Assembly: GCA_963783355.1 (NCBI GenBank)
Contig: CAWANF010000006.1
Coordinates: 310,001 to 374,000, forward strand
DNA from: CAWANF01 sp963783355
GTDB lineage: Bacteria; Bacteroidota; Rhodothermia; Balneolales; DATFMH01
Direction of reading: 5' to 3'
Length of the DNA stretch: 64,000 nt
A model generated the notes under the pieces. The model saw nothing but the letters and a program-made list of their open reading frames with translations, made no database searches and was not told the origin of the DNA. Shown here in pieces: positions 46,467 to 55,469 of the stretch (position 1 is its first letter; the number at the start of each line of letters is the position of its first letter). The translations under genes and the position numbers were made by a program.

Positions 46467-47222
46467 ATGGAATCCGGCGATCAATACATATACGGAAAGC
46501 ATCCCGTTGAAGATTTACTTCAAAGACATCCCGAAAAAGTCAGTAAAATTTATATACGGGAAAACATCAAACCGGCATCCATATACAAGATTGAATCTCT
46601 TTCTTCTCAAAACAAAATTCCTGTTACCCATGTTCCGGGGCGAAAACTTCAGGAATTAGTCGGTTCTGTAAATGATCAGGGCATTGTAGCTCAAATTAGC
46701 GCTGTAGGTTATATCGAGTTGGAAGACTGGCTGGACAATGGAATTGATACCAGCACAAATCCGGTAGTTCTTCTACTGGATGAAATTGAAGATCCCCATA
46801 ATTTCGGAGCTATTTTGCGAACCTCAGCTGCTGCTAATGTCGATGCTGTAATCGTTCCGAAACACCGCCAGACACCTGTAAACGCCACCGTCTTCAAAAC
46901 ATCCGCCGGTACTGCCGGACTCGTTCCTATTATACGTGTTACGAATTTGAATCAGACAATCATGAAACTGAAAGACTATGGTTTTTGGGTGACCGGCCTC
47001 GATCAACTGGCAACAAATACGTTATGGGAACAGGACTTCGATATGCCGATTGCGGTTGTCGTAGGAAGCGAAGGCAAGGGAATCCGGGAAAAGACCTTAA
47101 AGCATTGTGATTTTACTGTACGAATTCCGATGTCCAATGGGGTCGAGTCTCTGAATGCTTCGGTTAGCGTATCACTGCTTTGTTACGAAATAGCCCGAAA
47201 AAAAGCTTTGTCTAAATCGTGA
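46467..47222 (+). CDS. rlmB: 23S rRNA (guanosine-2'-O-)-methyltransferase RlmB/TrmH family
   Basis: SPOUT methyltransferase of 251 residues. An N-terminal L30e-like substrate-binding domain (YGKHPVEDLLQRHPEKVSKI) is followed by the knotted catalytic domain with its three motifs: LDEIEDPHNFGAILRTSAAA, VVGSEGKGIRE and IPMSNGVESLNASVSVSLLCYE. RlmB modifies G2251 of 23S rRNA in E. coli; other TrmH-family targets cannot be excluded. It converges with the NamZ-like gene, stops 4 bases apart. Confidence 0.92.
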   Translation: MESGDQYIYGKHPVEDLLQRHPEKVSKIYIRENIKPASIYKIESLSSQNKIPVTHVPGRKLQELVGSVNDQGIVAQISAVGYIELEDWLDNGIDTSTNPVVLLLDEIEDPHNFGAILRTSAAANVDAVIVPKHRQTPVNATVFKTSAGTAGLVPIIRVTNLNQTIMKLKDYGFWVTGLDQLATNTLWEQDFDMPIAVVVGSEGKGIREKTLKHCDFTVRIPMSNGVESLNASVSVSLLCYEIARKKALSKS

Positions 47223-47226
47223 TTTC

Positions 47227-48495
47227 TTAATGATACAACAGATATTTTCGCCGTTCTTTCCGAAATGCCCGATCTTCTTTTGCCCAAAAATGCACCGGGT
47301 TCACCTTTAAAGGGGCCAATAAAAAGGCATCGATCCTTTTTGTTCCTGTTAAATCATACAGATAGGGAATGATATGATCCTTTTGCGAATGATTTAACAA
47401 GACTTTTAACAAATCGTGCCCGAAAGCCACCGGATCAAATTGATGCATTTTCCCAACAGGAACGTAAATTTTTACCCCATGGCATAACTGGTTTTCATAT
47501 TTGGGATGCAAAGATTTCCCGGGAATGCTGCGCGGTGTAAACTGTATGAGTTTAAGCTGAACCGGATACCCGGCCATTAAAGATTTAATATCATCCTTAG
47601 TCAGTTTCAGATAGGGCGACCCGATTATTAAAAAGGGATTATCTGTCCCTCTTCCCGCTGAAAACGTCGTGCCCTCAAACAGGCAGGTGCCAAGATACAC
47701 AAATGCATTTTCAAAATGAGGTAAATTAGGTGAAGTCGGGTACCATCTAAGCTTCGTTTGCGGCCAAAGCATGCTTCGTTTCCAATTCACACATTTGATG
47801 ACTCTTATTTTGGGTTCATGCTTCGTCTTTAACCAATGTTCGCCCACCATCATTTTAGCCAGTTCACCCATCGTCATTCCATAGGCCATCGGAATCGGAT
47901 ATTCTCCAACAAATGTTTTGTACTTTGGCTCTCTAATCCAGCCTCCGATATAATTTCCGCCAGCCGGGTCAGGACGATCCAGTATCCACAACGGAATATT
48001 TTGATCAGCGGCCGCTTCAATCACATAACCCATCGTTGAAATGAACGTATAAAAACGAGCACCGACATCCTGCATGTCAAAAATGAGAAGATCCACATTC
48101 TTGAGCATTGCCGGTGTTGGTTTTCGCGTTTTACCATATAACGAATAGACCGGCAGTCCGGTTGCCTGATCAATGCCATTTGAAATATGTTCTCCTGCCC
48201 CGTGATTCCCTCTAAATCCGTGTTCAGGTGCAAATAAAGCTGTCACATGAACGCCACGGCTTAAAAGTGTATCCAGCATATGAACGCCATGGACACGGGA
48301 AGTCGGATTCATAACCAGTCCGACTCTTTTGCCTTTTAACTCCGGCAAATACTTTTGAAGAAGAACATCGGCACCGACTTTTACGGTGCCGAATTTTTTA
48401 AATTGAGATGGTTGAGCATAAATTTTCCCACCTGTCGTTATCAGAGCTGTCAAGACTATAACAGAAAGAATTCTGTATTTCAGGCGGGACATCAT
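47227..48495 (-). CDS. namZ: NamZ-like exo-beta-N-acetylmuramidase (DUF1343)
   Basis: DUF1343 proteins include NamZ, which releases MurNAc from the non-reducing end of peptidoglycan fragments. A signal peptide (ends near GGKIYA, residue 27) is followed by GKRVGLVMNPTSRVHGVHMLDTL, LFAPEHGFRGNHGAGEHI, LLIFDMQDVGARFYTFIST and ILDRPDPAGGNYIGG, all typical of the family. The enzyme is presumably periplasmic or secreted. It starts 5 bases after ndk on the same strand. Confidence 0.88.
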   Translation of the reverse strand: MMSRLKYRILSVIVLTALITTGGKIYAQPSQFKKFGTVKVGADVLLQKYLPELKGKRVGLVMNPTSRVHGVHMLDTLLSRGVHVTALFAPEHGFRGNHGAGEHISNGIDQATGLPVYSLYGKTRKPTPAMLKNVDLLIFDMQDVGARFYTFISTMGYVIEAAADQNIPLWILDRPDPAGGNYIGGWIREPKYKTFVGEYPIPMAYGMTMGELAKMMVGEHWLKTKHEPKIRVIKCVNWKRSMLWPQTKLRWYPTSPNLPHFENAFVYLGTCLFEGTTFSAGRGTDNPFLIIGSPYLKLTKDDIKSLMAGYPVQLKLIQFTPRSIPGKSLHPKYENQLCHGVKIYVPVGKMHQFDPVAFGHDLLKVLLNHSQKDHIIPYLYDLTGTKRIDAFLLAPLKVNPVHFWAKEDRAFRKERRKYLLYH

Positions 48496-48500
48496 GCTAC

Positions 48501-48932
48501 TTATGCTTTGTTAGCCACGATATCCGATTCCGGAAAGAAGTAAGCAGCTTCGATTTTTCCATTTTCTACGGAGTCGGAGCCATGAACAATATTTTCACCC
48601 ATACTGTCTGCAAATTCGCGACGGATAGTTCCCTCAGCGGCCTCAGCAGGATTGGTAGCACCAATCAGTTTACGATAGTCGGCAACAGCATTTTCTTTCT
48701 CGAGAACTATCGGTACACAGGGGCCGCTGCTCATGAAGGTACACAATTCGTTATAAAACGGACGTTCTTTATGAACGGCATAAAAACCTCCGGCTGTATC
48801 CATCGTTAACCGGGTCATTTTCATTGCGACAATTTTAAAACCTGCAGCCTGAATTCTCTTAATGACTTCGCCGATTAATTCTTTACGTACACAATCAGGC
48901 TTTAAAATTGCTAATGTTCTTTCTATTGCCAT
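48501..48932 (-). CDS. ndk: Nucleoside diphosphate kinase
   Basis: Balances NTP pools by ping-pong transfer through a phosphohistidine. The 143-residue protein begins ERTLAILKPDCVRKELIGEV, and the catalytic His is in GENIVHGSDSVENGKIEAAYFF. Length and all core residues fit. The 280-base gap upstream, shared with the divergent sigma-factor gene, is AT-rich and holds no gene that I can see. Confidence 0.98.
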   Translation of the reverse strand: MAIERTLAILKPDCVRKELIGEVIKRIQAAGFKIVAMKMTRLTMDTAGGFYAVHKERPFYNELCTFMSSGPCVPIVLEKENAVADYRKLIGATNPAEAAEGTIRREFADSMGENIVHGSDSVENGKIEAAYFFPESDIVANKA

Positions 48933-49212
48933 TTGTTTCTCGTAATTATGGTTAATATGAATATGTTACTTTCGAGGTTCAAATATACAGCTATTACTAC
49001 TTTATTTTACACAGCCCACTCAATTCTTTGTTATTCACAATAATAACATATACTTACAACTATTTTCGAGTAAAATTTCGTGATATTTTCCTACTTATTT
49101 TATAACCTGACAAAAATTCATTTTATCTTTTAAATACAATACGAAGAAGTTGATATTCGTGTAACGAGTATTCAATCTCATTTATAAAATGATTGCTCCG
49201 CATTAAGTATCC

Positions 49213-49848
49213 ATGTTCTTTATGCGGAAACTTGATATGATTATCTACTTAATATTACTTGCTATACACAAAATTACCCGAACGGGAAGCGACAATGAAG
49301 CTGAGCTGATGGGTAAGATTGCCAACAGAGATATCCAGGCTCTGGAATCAATTTACGATTTGTATTCCGGCCTTGTTTTCAGCCTGATTCACTCAATTAT
49401 CGACAATAAGGAAACGGCTGAGGACTTACTGCAAGAGATATTCGTTCAAATCTGGGAAAAAGCACACCTCTTTGATGCTTCAAGAGGAAATGTTTGCCAA
49501 TGGATTATCCGGATGACACGAAACCGTTCTATCGACACATTACGTTCACGTAATTACCAGGCCAATGCCGCATTTTTATCTCTGCCTGATGATGATCATA
49601 TATTGCCTCATAAAGAGCAATCAAATCCCCTTGATGCAACGATTATGAAAGAACGTTCTGAACAAATCAGAAATGCACTGAATCGACTGTCAACAGAACA
49701 AAGGGAAGTGATTGAAAAAGCTTATTTTGGAGGATATAAACAATCTGAAATTGCGGAAATGCTGAATATCCCCATCGGAACGGTTAAAACCAGGATTCGG
49801 CTGGGACTCTTAAAGTTAGAATCGTCTCTCACGGAGGTTGTTTCATGA
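49213..49848 (+). CDS. ECF-type RNA polymerase sigma factor with hydrophobic N-terminus
   Basis: Sigma-70 region 2 (ALESIYDLYSGLVFSLI, AEDLLQEIFVQIWEKA, VCQWIIRMTRNRSIDTLR) and region 4 (RLSTEQREVIEKAYFGGYKQ, then SEIAEMLNIPIGTVKTRIRL) are clear. The first 25 residues are unusual for a soluble sigma factor, with a hydrophobic run MIIYLILLAI. Met4 and Met9 are alternative starts, but the normal ECF lead DNEAELMGKIANRD lies after this run, so at least part of it is translated unless a non-standard start is used. The anti-sigma gene overlaps its stop by 4 bases. Confidence 0.93.
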   Translation: MFFMRKLDMIIYLILLAIHKITRTGSDNEAELMGKIANRDIQALESIYDLYSGLVFSLIHSIIDNKETAEDLLQEIFVQIWEKAHLFDASRGNVCQWIIRMTRNRSIDTLRSRNYQANAAFLSLPDDDHILPHKEQSNPLDATIMKERSEQIRNALNRLSTEQREVIEKAYFGGYKQSEIAEMLNIPIGTVKTRIRLGLLKLESSLTEVVS

Positions 49849-50654
49849 ATGAGGAAAAAGAAAAATTCATGGATTTAGCGGCCGGATATGTCCTTGAAAT
49901 CCTTAATGAGAATGATGAAAAAGAATTCAAGGCATTACTTAATAACGCTGATGCTGAATCTTTGGAACTATACCGGCGCCTGCTACATGCTACAACTCTA
50001 TTGGCCGTCAGCGTGGAACCAACCGAACCCGGCTGGAAAGCCAAAGAACATTTGATAGAACAGGTGTATAACAGCAGCAAGGAACCCATCAAAATCGGAT
50101 TTTTTGAACAACTTGCCATCACTCTTGGATTCGATCGTCCGACTTTCGCCATGGGATTAACGCTCTTTCTGGCCATCCTCGTTCTATCATTTGGAATTTA
50201 TAGTACACGTCTGCGGCATACTATCAGACATCAGCAGAACCAGTTGACTGAACTGAAGTCCAATTTTGAAAAGAACAAACAGCTATTGTCGGTGATAGAG
50301 GCTCCCCGGGTTGATATGGTTACGCTGAATGGTATGAATAGTATGCCTGAGGCCTATGGCAAAGTTATCTGGAATCCTTCTGATAAAACGGCCATTTTGC
50401 AGATTTCTAACCTTCCACAACCTCCGGCCGGAAAAGCGTACCAGCTTTGGATCATACAGGGAAAGAAACCAATGAGTGCCGGGGTTTTTGCCATCACTCA
50501 AACCGATACGAATGCCTTTTTTAAGATTACTCACATGGCAGAAGCGAACAGGCGATTTATCACAGCTTTTAAAGTAACTATGGAACCAAAGGGCGGCATG
50601 CCTCATCCTACCGGAGAAACATGCCTGATGGGCAAAACTTCTGATAATTCCTGA
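49845..50654 (+). CDS. RskA-type membrane anti-sigma factor
   Basis: Partner of the preceding sigma factor. The cytoplasmic N-terminal part (LAAGYVLEILNENDEKEFKALL) has the RskA-style anti-sigma helix pattern and no zinc-binding HxxxCxxC. One transmembrane helix spans about residues 102-121, followed by a short coiled coil. The periplasmic C-terminal domain shows GKVIWNPSDKTAILQISNLP, AYQLWIIQGKKP and GGMPHPTGE, typical of the RskA/anti-sigma-K domain. ATGA overlap with the sigma gene indicates coupling. It probably releases the sigma factor upon a periplasmic signal. Confidence 0.9.
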   Translation: MNEEKEKFMDLAAGYVLEILNENDEKEFKALLNNADAESLELYRRLLHATTLLAVSVEPTEPGWKAKEHLIEQVYNSSKEPIKIGFFEQLAITLGFDRPTFAMGLTLFLAILVLSFGIYSTRLRHTIRHQQNQLTELKSNFEKNKQLLSVIEAPRVDMVTLNGMNSMPEAYGKVIWNPSDKTAILQISNLPQPPAGKAYQLWIIQGKKPMSAGVFAITQTDTNAFFKITHMAEANRRFITAFKVTMEPKGGMPHPTGETCLMGKTSDNS

Positions 50655-50666
50655 AGAATACTAACT

Positions 50667-51623
50667 TTAAGAAGTAACAGCCTGATGGTAATCGATGGAA
50701 TTTACGGGCTTCCCAACCATCATATTATCAGCATAATAATCCACTATATGGCCGGTCTCGTCAAATTCGAAATCAATTCTGCCCAAAATTATTCCACCGA
50801 ATCCAACTTGCGTAATAAGTGTCGGATTCTGGTTTGCTTTCTCAATCTTAACCGGTTTTTTTAGAAATGTATGGGTATGTCCGCCTATAATTAAATCGAT
50901 ACCATTCACACGCCGTGCCAGCTTTAAATCACAAATGCGATCATCTTTATATTCAAAACCGAGATGGCTCAGGCAAATGACCATATCACATTTCTCGTAG
51001 TCGCGCAGGCGCCGGACCATATTGATGGATACCTCGACAGGATCTCTGTAATAAACTCCTTTATGATGCTCTTGCGAAACCAGGCCGGAAAAATTAACTC
51101 CAAGCCCAAATATCCCAATTTTTACACCATTTACTACTTTAACCAGATGATCCAATACGATTTGAGCTAACGGAGTGTCCGTAAAATTGTAATTGGAGCA
51201 GACCAGGGGAAATTTTGCATACCTGGCCGCATTAACAAGGCCGCTAACTCCATTATCGAATTCATGATTCCCTATTGTCGCGGCATCGTATCCCAATTCC
51301 GACATCATTTTATAACTCAAAACGCCTTTGTAAAACTGGAAGTATGGTGTCCCCTGAAATGAGTCGCCGGCATCAAGTAACAACGTATTCGGATTTTCGG
51401 AACGAATTCGTTTGATTAATGTGGCTCTTCTGGCAATACCGCCAAGTCCGGCATATTTTGAATCGGCAGGAAAGGGCTCGAAATGGGAATGTGTGTCGTT
51501 GGTATTAAGGATTGTAATTTTGCGGGTTTTTCTTTTTGCCAGTACCGAAATCGGATTCAGTGCGGGAATCCCCCAGGCTAAACCGGCTGTCAACGTTTTC
51601 TTTAAGAACTCTTTACGCTCCAT
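50667..51623 (-). CDS. Catalytic half of a split 5'-nucleotidase (metallophosphoesterase)
   Basis: An exported dinuclear metallophosphoesterase. The N-terminus MERKEFLKKTLTAGLAWGIP looks like a Tat-type signal with RK in place of RR. Metal ligands are visible: ILNTNDTHSHFEPF, LLDAGDSFQGTPYF, TIGNHEFDNG, CLSHLG and IIGGHTHTFL. The chain stops at 318 residues, after the catalytic domain, so the C-terminal substrate-binding domain is missing. That domain is encoded by the gene immediately upstream (3 bases away). Together they equal one standard 5'-nucleotidase. Confidence 0.9.
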   Translation of the reverse strand: MERKEFLKKTLTAGLAWGIPALNPISVLAKRKTRKITILNTNDTHSHFEPFPADSKYAGLGGIARRATLIKRIRSENPNTLLLDAGDSFQGTPYFQFYKGVLSYKMMSELGYDAATIGNHEFDNGVSGLVNAARYAKFPLVCSNYNFTDTPLAQIVLDHLVKVVNGVKIGIFGLGVNFSGLVSQEHHKGVYYRDPVEVSINMVRRLRDYEKCDMVICLSHLGFEYKDDRICDLKLARRVNGIDLIIGGHTHTFLKKPVKIEKANQNPTLITQVGFGGIILGRIDFEFDETGHIVDYYADNMMVGKPVNSIDYHQAVTS

Positions 51624-51626
51624 AGT

Positions 51627-52385
51627 TTACCGAATCCTCCCATCGTTTACCGGACGAACTTTGATACGATCCGAAATATAATCCGAAATAGCTTTACGGA
51701 TAGAGAGTGACAGATCTTTTCTATCAACCGGCTTCCAGACGGCTGATAAGTCTCCGCCACCATCTGCCATGTAATCGTTAGTTGCAACCGTGTACAAACT
51801 ATCATCCTGAATAACATGATTCCCAACCAGTATCGCTTGTGCTTTGCCGTCGATGATGCTCATTCGCATCCCACTGATTGGCTCTCCACCGGCAGTCGCA
51901 ATCTCATTAGCCATTTTACGAACCTGGTTGCCCCGCAATTTCAGGATAACCAAATGATTATTGTATGGCATGATATGATAGACCGTATTCCTGGTAATTT
52001 TACCCGGACTGATTTGTGATTGAATACTTGAATTGGTGATCACCCCGATATCGATTGCTTTACCCGTAATATTTCCGGCGGCAATCCGTACAGCATCAGC
52101 AACAAGATTTCCAAGTGTTCCATCAGGTTTACCTTTCACGAAGTCACCTTCACTGTATCCAACAACCCTGTCCATCACTTCACGAACATGCTTTTTATAT
52201 GGAGCTAAAATGGATAAAATGGCTGAATCCTGAGGAATGGATGAATTAACCTGGATATTTGATGCCTGGTAATCATTCCATTTATAATGACGAACCGAGG
52301 AATGAAATACAGAACACCCACTGATTGCAGCAATCAGCACTCCTGATAAAAAGAATAAATAGAGTTTTTGCCTGTACCCCGTCAA
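51627..52385 (-). CDS. Lipoprotein carrying the C-terminal domain of a split 5'-nucleotidase
   Basis: A lipoprotein signal with lipobox (VLIAAISGCS, Cys about residue 24) is followed by a single 5'-nucleotidase C-terminal domain: VGYSEGDFVKGKPDGTLGNLVADAV, DIGVITNSSIQSQISPG, NTVYHIMPYNNHLVILKLRG and YTVATNDYMADGGGD. It binds the nucleotide base and works with the catalytic domain encoded just downstream. In single-chain enzymes this domain comes second, so the gene order here is the reverse of the domain order. Confidence 0.9.
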   Translation of the reverse strand: MTGYRQKLYLFFLSGVLIAAISGCSVFHSSVRHYKWNDYQASNIQVNSSIPQDSAILSILAPYKKHVREVMDRVVGYSEGDFVKGKPDGTLGNLVADAVRIAAGNITGKAIDIGVITNSSIQSQISPGKITRNTVYHIMPYNNHLVILKLRGNQVRKMANEIATAGGEPISGMRMSIIDGKAQAILVGNHVIQDDSLYTVATNDYMADGGGDLSAVWKPVDRKDLSLSIRKAISDYISDRIKVRPVNDGRIR

Positions 52386-52442
52386 GATAAATATTCGTTT
52401 CTATATGGTTTCCTGAATGAGGAAAATATGATACATTTTTTA

Positions 52443-53261
52443 TTATCTGCCAAACATATTGTGTAATAATAATTGGCGAAATGATAATAATTGAACACCG
52501 GCCGGTATAACCATTTGAGAGGGAGCTATTTTGTGCTTTCGAATATCCACAACTTTTAATGCCATTTTTTTGACCCCGTTCTGATAAATTTCAGCATACA
52601 TTGGTAAACTGCCATTCATGAGCCATGCCGGTGTCAGGATTTCAGCAACTTCTGAATGACTGCCACCCCACGACTGGGTCAGCATTCCCCAATTAACAGG
52701 AATTTTATCCGTTAACCAGACCACGGTTTTACGAATTTCATTTTCATCTTTATCGATTACAATGATTTCATGACATTTATAGCCATTTATGTTTTTTACT
52801 TCCTTGGTCTTAATCACATTTTGTCGTCCTTTAGCCGTATCATTGTCATTATCCCCAAATCCATTTGTCAGGTTATTGATCATATTCATCATATCAACAA
52901 TCTCGGATTTCTTTATTTGTACAGCCGATGATTTATTACCGAAAATGATGAAGTCCTGCATATCCAGGCGAATAAGGATTGAATTAGCCGTTATACCGCC
53001 CAATTGAGCCGGAAGTTTGGACCCATCTAAACCATCGATACGAATCCGCATCGGTGTTACACTGATATCAGCTGTACTTGCTTTTCTGCTGCGACCGTCA
53101 TTAGCAAAAATATACTGATCGACTTTAAAACTGCCTTCGAATTGTGCATAAGCATTAGTAAAACCCAGCATTATAAAGACGATCATTACCCCTAAGAAAC
53201 CCATATTTATTGAAGTGCCCCCCCAATTCAGGACTCTATTTAGTAACCTTTGACTTTGCAT
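52443..53261 (-). CDS. DUF4412 exported protein
   Basis: The 272-residue product has a hydrophobic signal segment ending FTNAYA (about residue 39), then a mainly beta domain with GSFKVDQYIFAND, MRIRIDGLDGSKL, a polar linker (DNDNDTAKGRQN) and INGYKCHEIIVIDKDENEIRKTVVWLTDKIPVNWG, which is the pattern of DUF4412. Its biochemical role is unknown. The n-region is long, so Met20 at 53204 is an alternative start. The split-nucleotidase lipoprotein gene follows after 57 bases. Confidence 0.75.
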   Translation of the reverse strand: MQSQRLLNRVLNWGGTSINMGFLGVMIVFIMLGFTNAYAQFEGSFKVDQYIFANDGRSRKASTADISVTPMRIRIDGLDGSKLPAQLGGITANSILIRLDMQDFIIFGNKSSAVQIKKSEIVDMMNMINNLTNGFGDNDNDTAKGRQNVIKTKEVKNINGYKCHEIIVIDKDENEIRKTVVWLTDKIPVNWGMLTQSWGGSHSEVAEILTPAWLMNGSLPMYAEIYQNGVKKMALKVVDIRKHKIAPSQMVIPAGVQLLSFRQLLLHNMFGR

Positions 53262-53670
53262 AATACCTGACAGTAATGTGACTATTAATAAGCAGAAACC
53301 GATTTTTGTGAAAATATTTCTTCTCTATATACCATTCCAGAGCACAGAGAATCGTTCTTTTCAGTGTGTTAAAAATTAAACGCCAGTTGAAGCTTTAAAT
53401 TACATCAATAATGAAAATTAATTTCATATTCCGGATCATTTCCGACCCTATATCCTTGAATATTTGATGTAATCCTGATAAAAGTTCACTTAATATATTT
53501 GTTAGCAGATGATTATACAATTATTGGCCGATACGTATGGATATGATAGCTAACAGTACGTCCTTGGATTTTAAAGATTTCCGCGATACCTCTTAATACA
53601 CATAATCAGAATCTTCACCTGATTTTGAATCAGGAAGACATTTCCAAAATATTAAGATTCATTAAAGGTA
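53262..53670. other. 409-bp gene-free stretch between mnmA and the DUF4412 gene
   Basis: AT-rich with no supportable gene or RNA. It holds a 7-bp perfect hairpin (53618-53624 with 53628-53634, loop of 3) about 35 bases after the mnmA stop, without a T-run, and a short palindromic pair ATGAAA/TTTCAT (53411-53427). Promoters of the DUF4412 gene presumably lie here, but I cannot point to one. Confidence 0.4.
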
Positions 53671-54783
53671 TTACAGAGGATTGCTGACCTTATGAATCCA
53701 TCCACCGGCTAACACATCATTTCCTTCATAGCAGACTAACGCTTGTCCCGGGGTTATGGCAGAACGGCCTTCCGGAAAACGAATTTTCAATTCGTCATCC
53801 CCTGTTTGTGTGAGGAACCCGGGTGCGCCGTCATCATTATAGCGGATGGCACCGACGACAGTCATATCGTTTTCAGGAATTCGGGTATATTTGCCCATAT
53901 TAATCATCTTTGCGGTGCATGCCGTATTAATCAATTCGTCTTCTTCCCCAATGGTTATCACATTATTTTCCGGATCGATACCGGTTACGTAAACGGGCTT
54001 ACCCAATGCGAGGTTCAGGCCACGGCGTTGTCCAATAGTGTAAAAAGGATAACCTTTATGCCTTCCAACAATATTCCCATCCTTATCGACAAATAATCCG
54101 CCATCGACTTTTTCAGCTAATCCATCCACACGGTCTTTTAGAAAACGGCGATAATTATTATCGGGCACGAAACATATTTCGTACGAATCCTTCTTATTGG
54201 CCACATTTAATAAGCCGAAGTTCATTGCCATTTCCCGTATCTCCGGTTTATGATATTTACCAAGCGGGAAGATAGTGCGACTTAAATGTTCCTGTGCAAC
54301 ACCCCATAATGCATAAGATTGATCTTTATTCAGATCCTTCCCTCTCGAGATGACAAAACGATCATTTTCTTCCCGAACATTAGCATAGTGGCCGGTTGCG
54401 ATGAAGTCACAATTCAGGCTGTCGGCCCTTTTCATCAAAGCTGCCCATTTTATATGCGTATTGCAGAGCACACAGGGATTTGGAGTACGGCCATGCATGT
54501 ATTCATCAACAAAGCGATCGATAACCCAATCACCAAATTCTTCACGAATATCGACGATAAAATGATTAAAACCATGGCGAATAGCTATCTGACGGGCATC
54601 ATTCATCGACTCCAGTGTACAACAACCTGTTTCTTTTTTACTATTGCCACCACTGCTTGAATAATCCCATGTCTTCATGGTGATGCCAATCACATCATAT
54701 CCCTGATCTTTCAGCATCACGGCTGCAACGGAAGAATCGACACCACCGCTCATGGCAACCAGTACGCGGCCCTTTGCACCCAT
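53671..54783 (-). CDS. mnmA: tRNA-specific 2-thiouridylase
   Basis: Thiolates U34 of Lys, Glu and Gln tRNAs. The PP-loop VLVAMSGGVDSSVAAVML is at residue 8 onward, the catalytic cysteines are in PNPCVLCNTHIKWA and SYEICFVPDNNY, and the C-terminal region has GRHKGYPFYTIGQRRGLN and PGQALVCYEGNDVLAGGWI. The 370 residues are normal. An insertion with SSSGGNSKKETGCCTLE after the first strands is common in Bacteroidota. An AAAGGAAA element precedes the ATG. Confidence 0.97.
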   Translation of the reverse strand: MGAKGRVLVAMSGGVDSSVAAVMLKDQGYDVIGITMKTWDYSSSGGNSKKETGCCTLESMNDARQIAIRHGFNHFIVDIREEFGDWVIDRFVDEYMHGRTPNPCVLCNTHIKWAALMKRADSLNCDFIATGHYANVREENDRFVISRGKDLNKDQSYALWGVAQEHLSRTIFPLGKYHKPEIREMAMNFGLLNVANKKDSYEICFVPDNNYRRFLKDRVDGLAEKVDGGLFVDKDGNIVGRHKGYPFYTIGQRRGLNLALGKPVYVTGIDPENNVITIGEEDELINTACTAKMINMGKYTRIPENDMTVVGAIRYNDDGAPGFLTQTGDDELKIRFPEGRSAITPGQALVCYEGNDVLAGGWIHKVSNPL

Positions 54784-54913
54784 TATGAATTTCCTTTCTT
54801 TTTGATGATTACAGCTACTTTTCTAAGGTTAAAAAAATATGCTTTCTATATGTATTTTTGATGAAGATAAAAGAATTGAGAACTCATTACCATGTCATTT
54901 ATATTTCTCAAAA

Positions 54914-55414
54914 TCACATATAAAGATACGGTTTCCAATGTTCTTCTACCTTACCGATGATGTTTTTCAGGTAAATGATATGATTAGGACGATAAGGTTT
55001 ATTTATGAGTGTCATAGAAGCTTCCCGTGGTGTCCGGTTACCTTTCAGGCTGTTACATTTATTGCATGCTGTTACCAGGTTATCCCATGTATCTTTCCCA
55101 CCACGGCTTTTGGGAATGATATGATCAATCGTCAAATCTTCGGTACTCCCGCAATACTGACAATGATGACTGTCTCTTTTCATAATATTTTTTCGGGACA
55201 AAACGATTTTTCTGTAAGGAGTCCGGGCATAACTGCGAAGCCGAATGACCGAAGGGAAATCATATTCAAAACTTACGGTATGTACTTTCCTTCCCGGGTT
55301 ATCATGCAGCATTTCCGCTTTTCCCATCAATAGCAGCAACATGGATTTCCTGACGTTGCAGACGCTCAACGGTTGATAATCCTGATTTAATATCAAAACT
55401 TTACCATCCAGCAT
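54914..55414 (-). CDS. HNH endonuclease family protein
   Basis: The 166-residue protein starts VLILNQDYQPLSVCNVRKSM and carries a zinc-bound HNH core: RDSHHCQYCGSTEDLTIDHI, IPKSRGGKDTWDNLVTACNKCNSLKGNR, with the two CxxC pairs and the catalytic His-Asn-His pattern. It is a stand-alone chromosomal HNH protein of the type found widely in Bacteroidota and cyanobacteria, not linked to a restriction system or intron here. The cellular role is unknown. Confidence 0.9.
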   Translation of the reverse strand: MLDGKVLILNQDYQPLSVCNVRKSMLLLLMGKAEMLHDNPGRKVHTVSFEYDFPSVIRLRSYARTPYRKIVLSRKNIMKRDSHHCQYCGSTEDLTIDHIIPKSRGGKDTWDNLVTACNKCNSLKGNRTPREASMTLINKPYRPNHIIYLKNIIGKVEEHWKPYLYM

Positions 55415-55469
55415 AACTGTTCTCCCGAAAATCCATTGTTGGAATCATGGTTTGTGAATTTAGTTCATC

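Noticed and set aside
53501..53554. GTTAGC/GCTAAC arms in the mnmA-DUF4412 gap
   Set aside because: Six-base arms with a 42-base loop are expected by chance in AT-rich DNA.
54839..55333. Long open frame on the plus strand opposite the HNH gene
   Set aside because: It runs antisense to a clear HNH endonuclease and has no recognisable domain; an overlap shadow.
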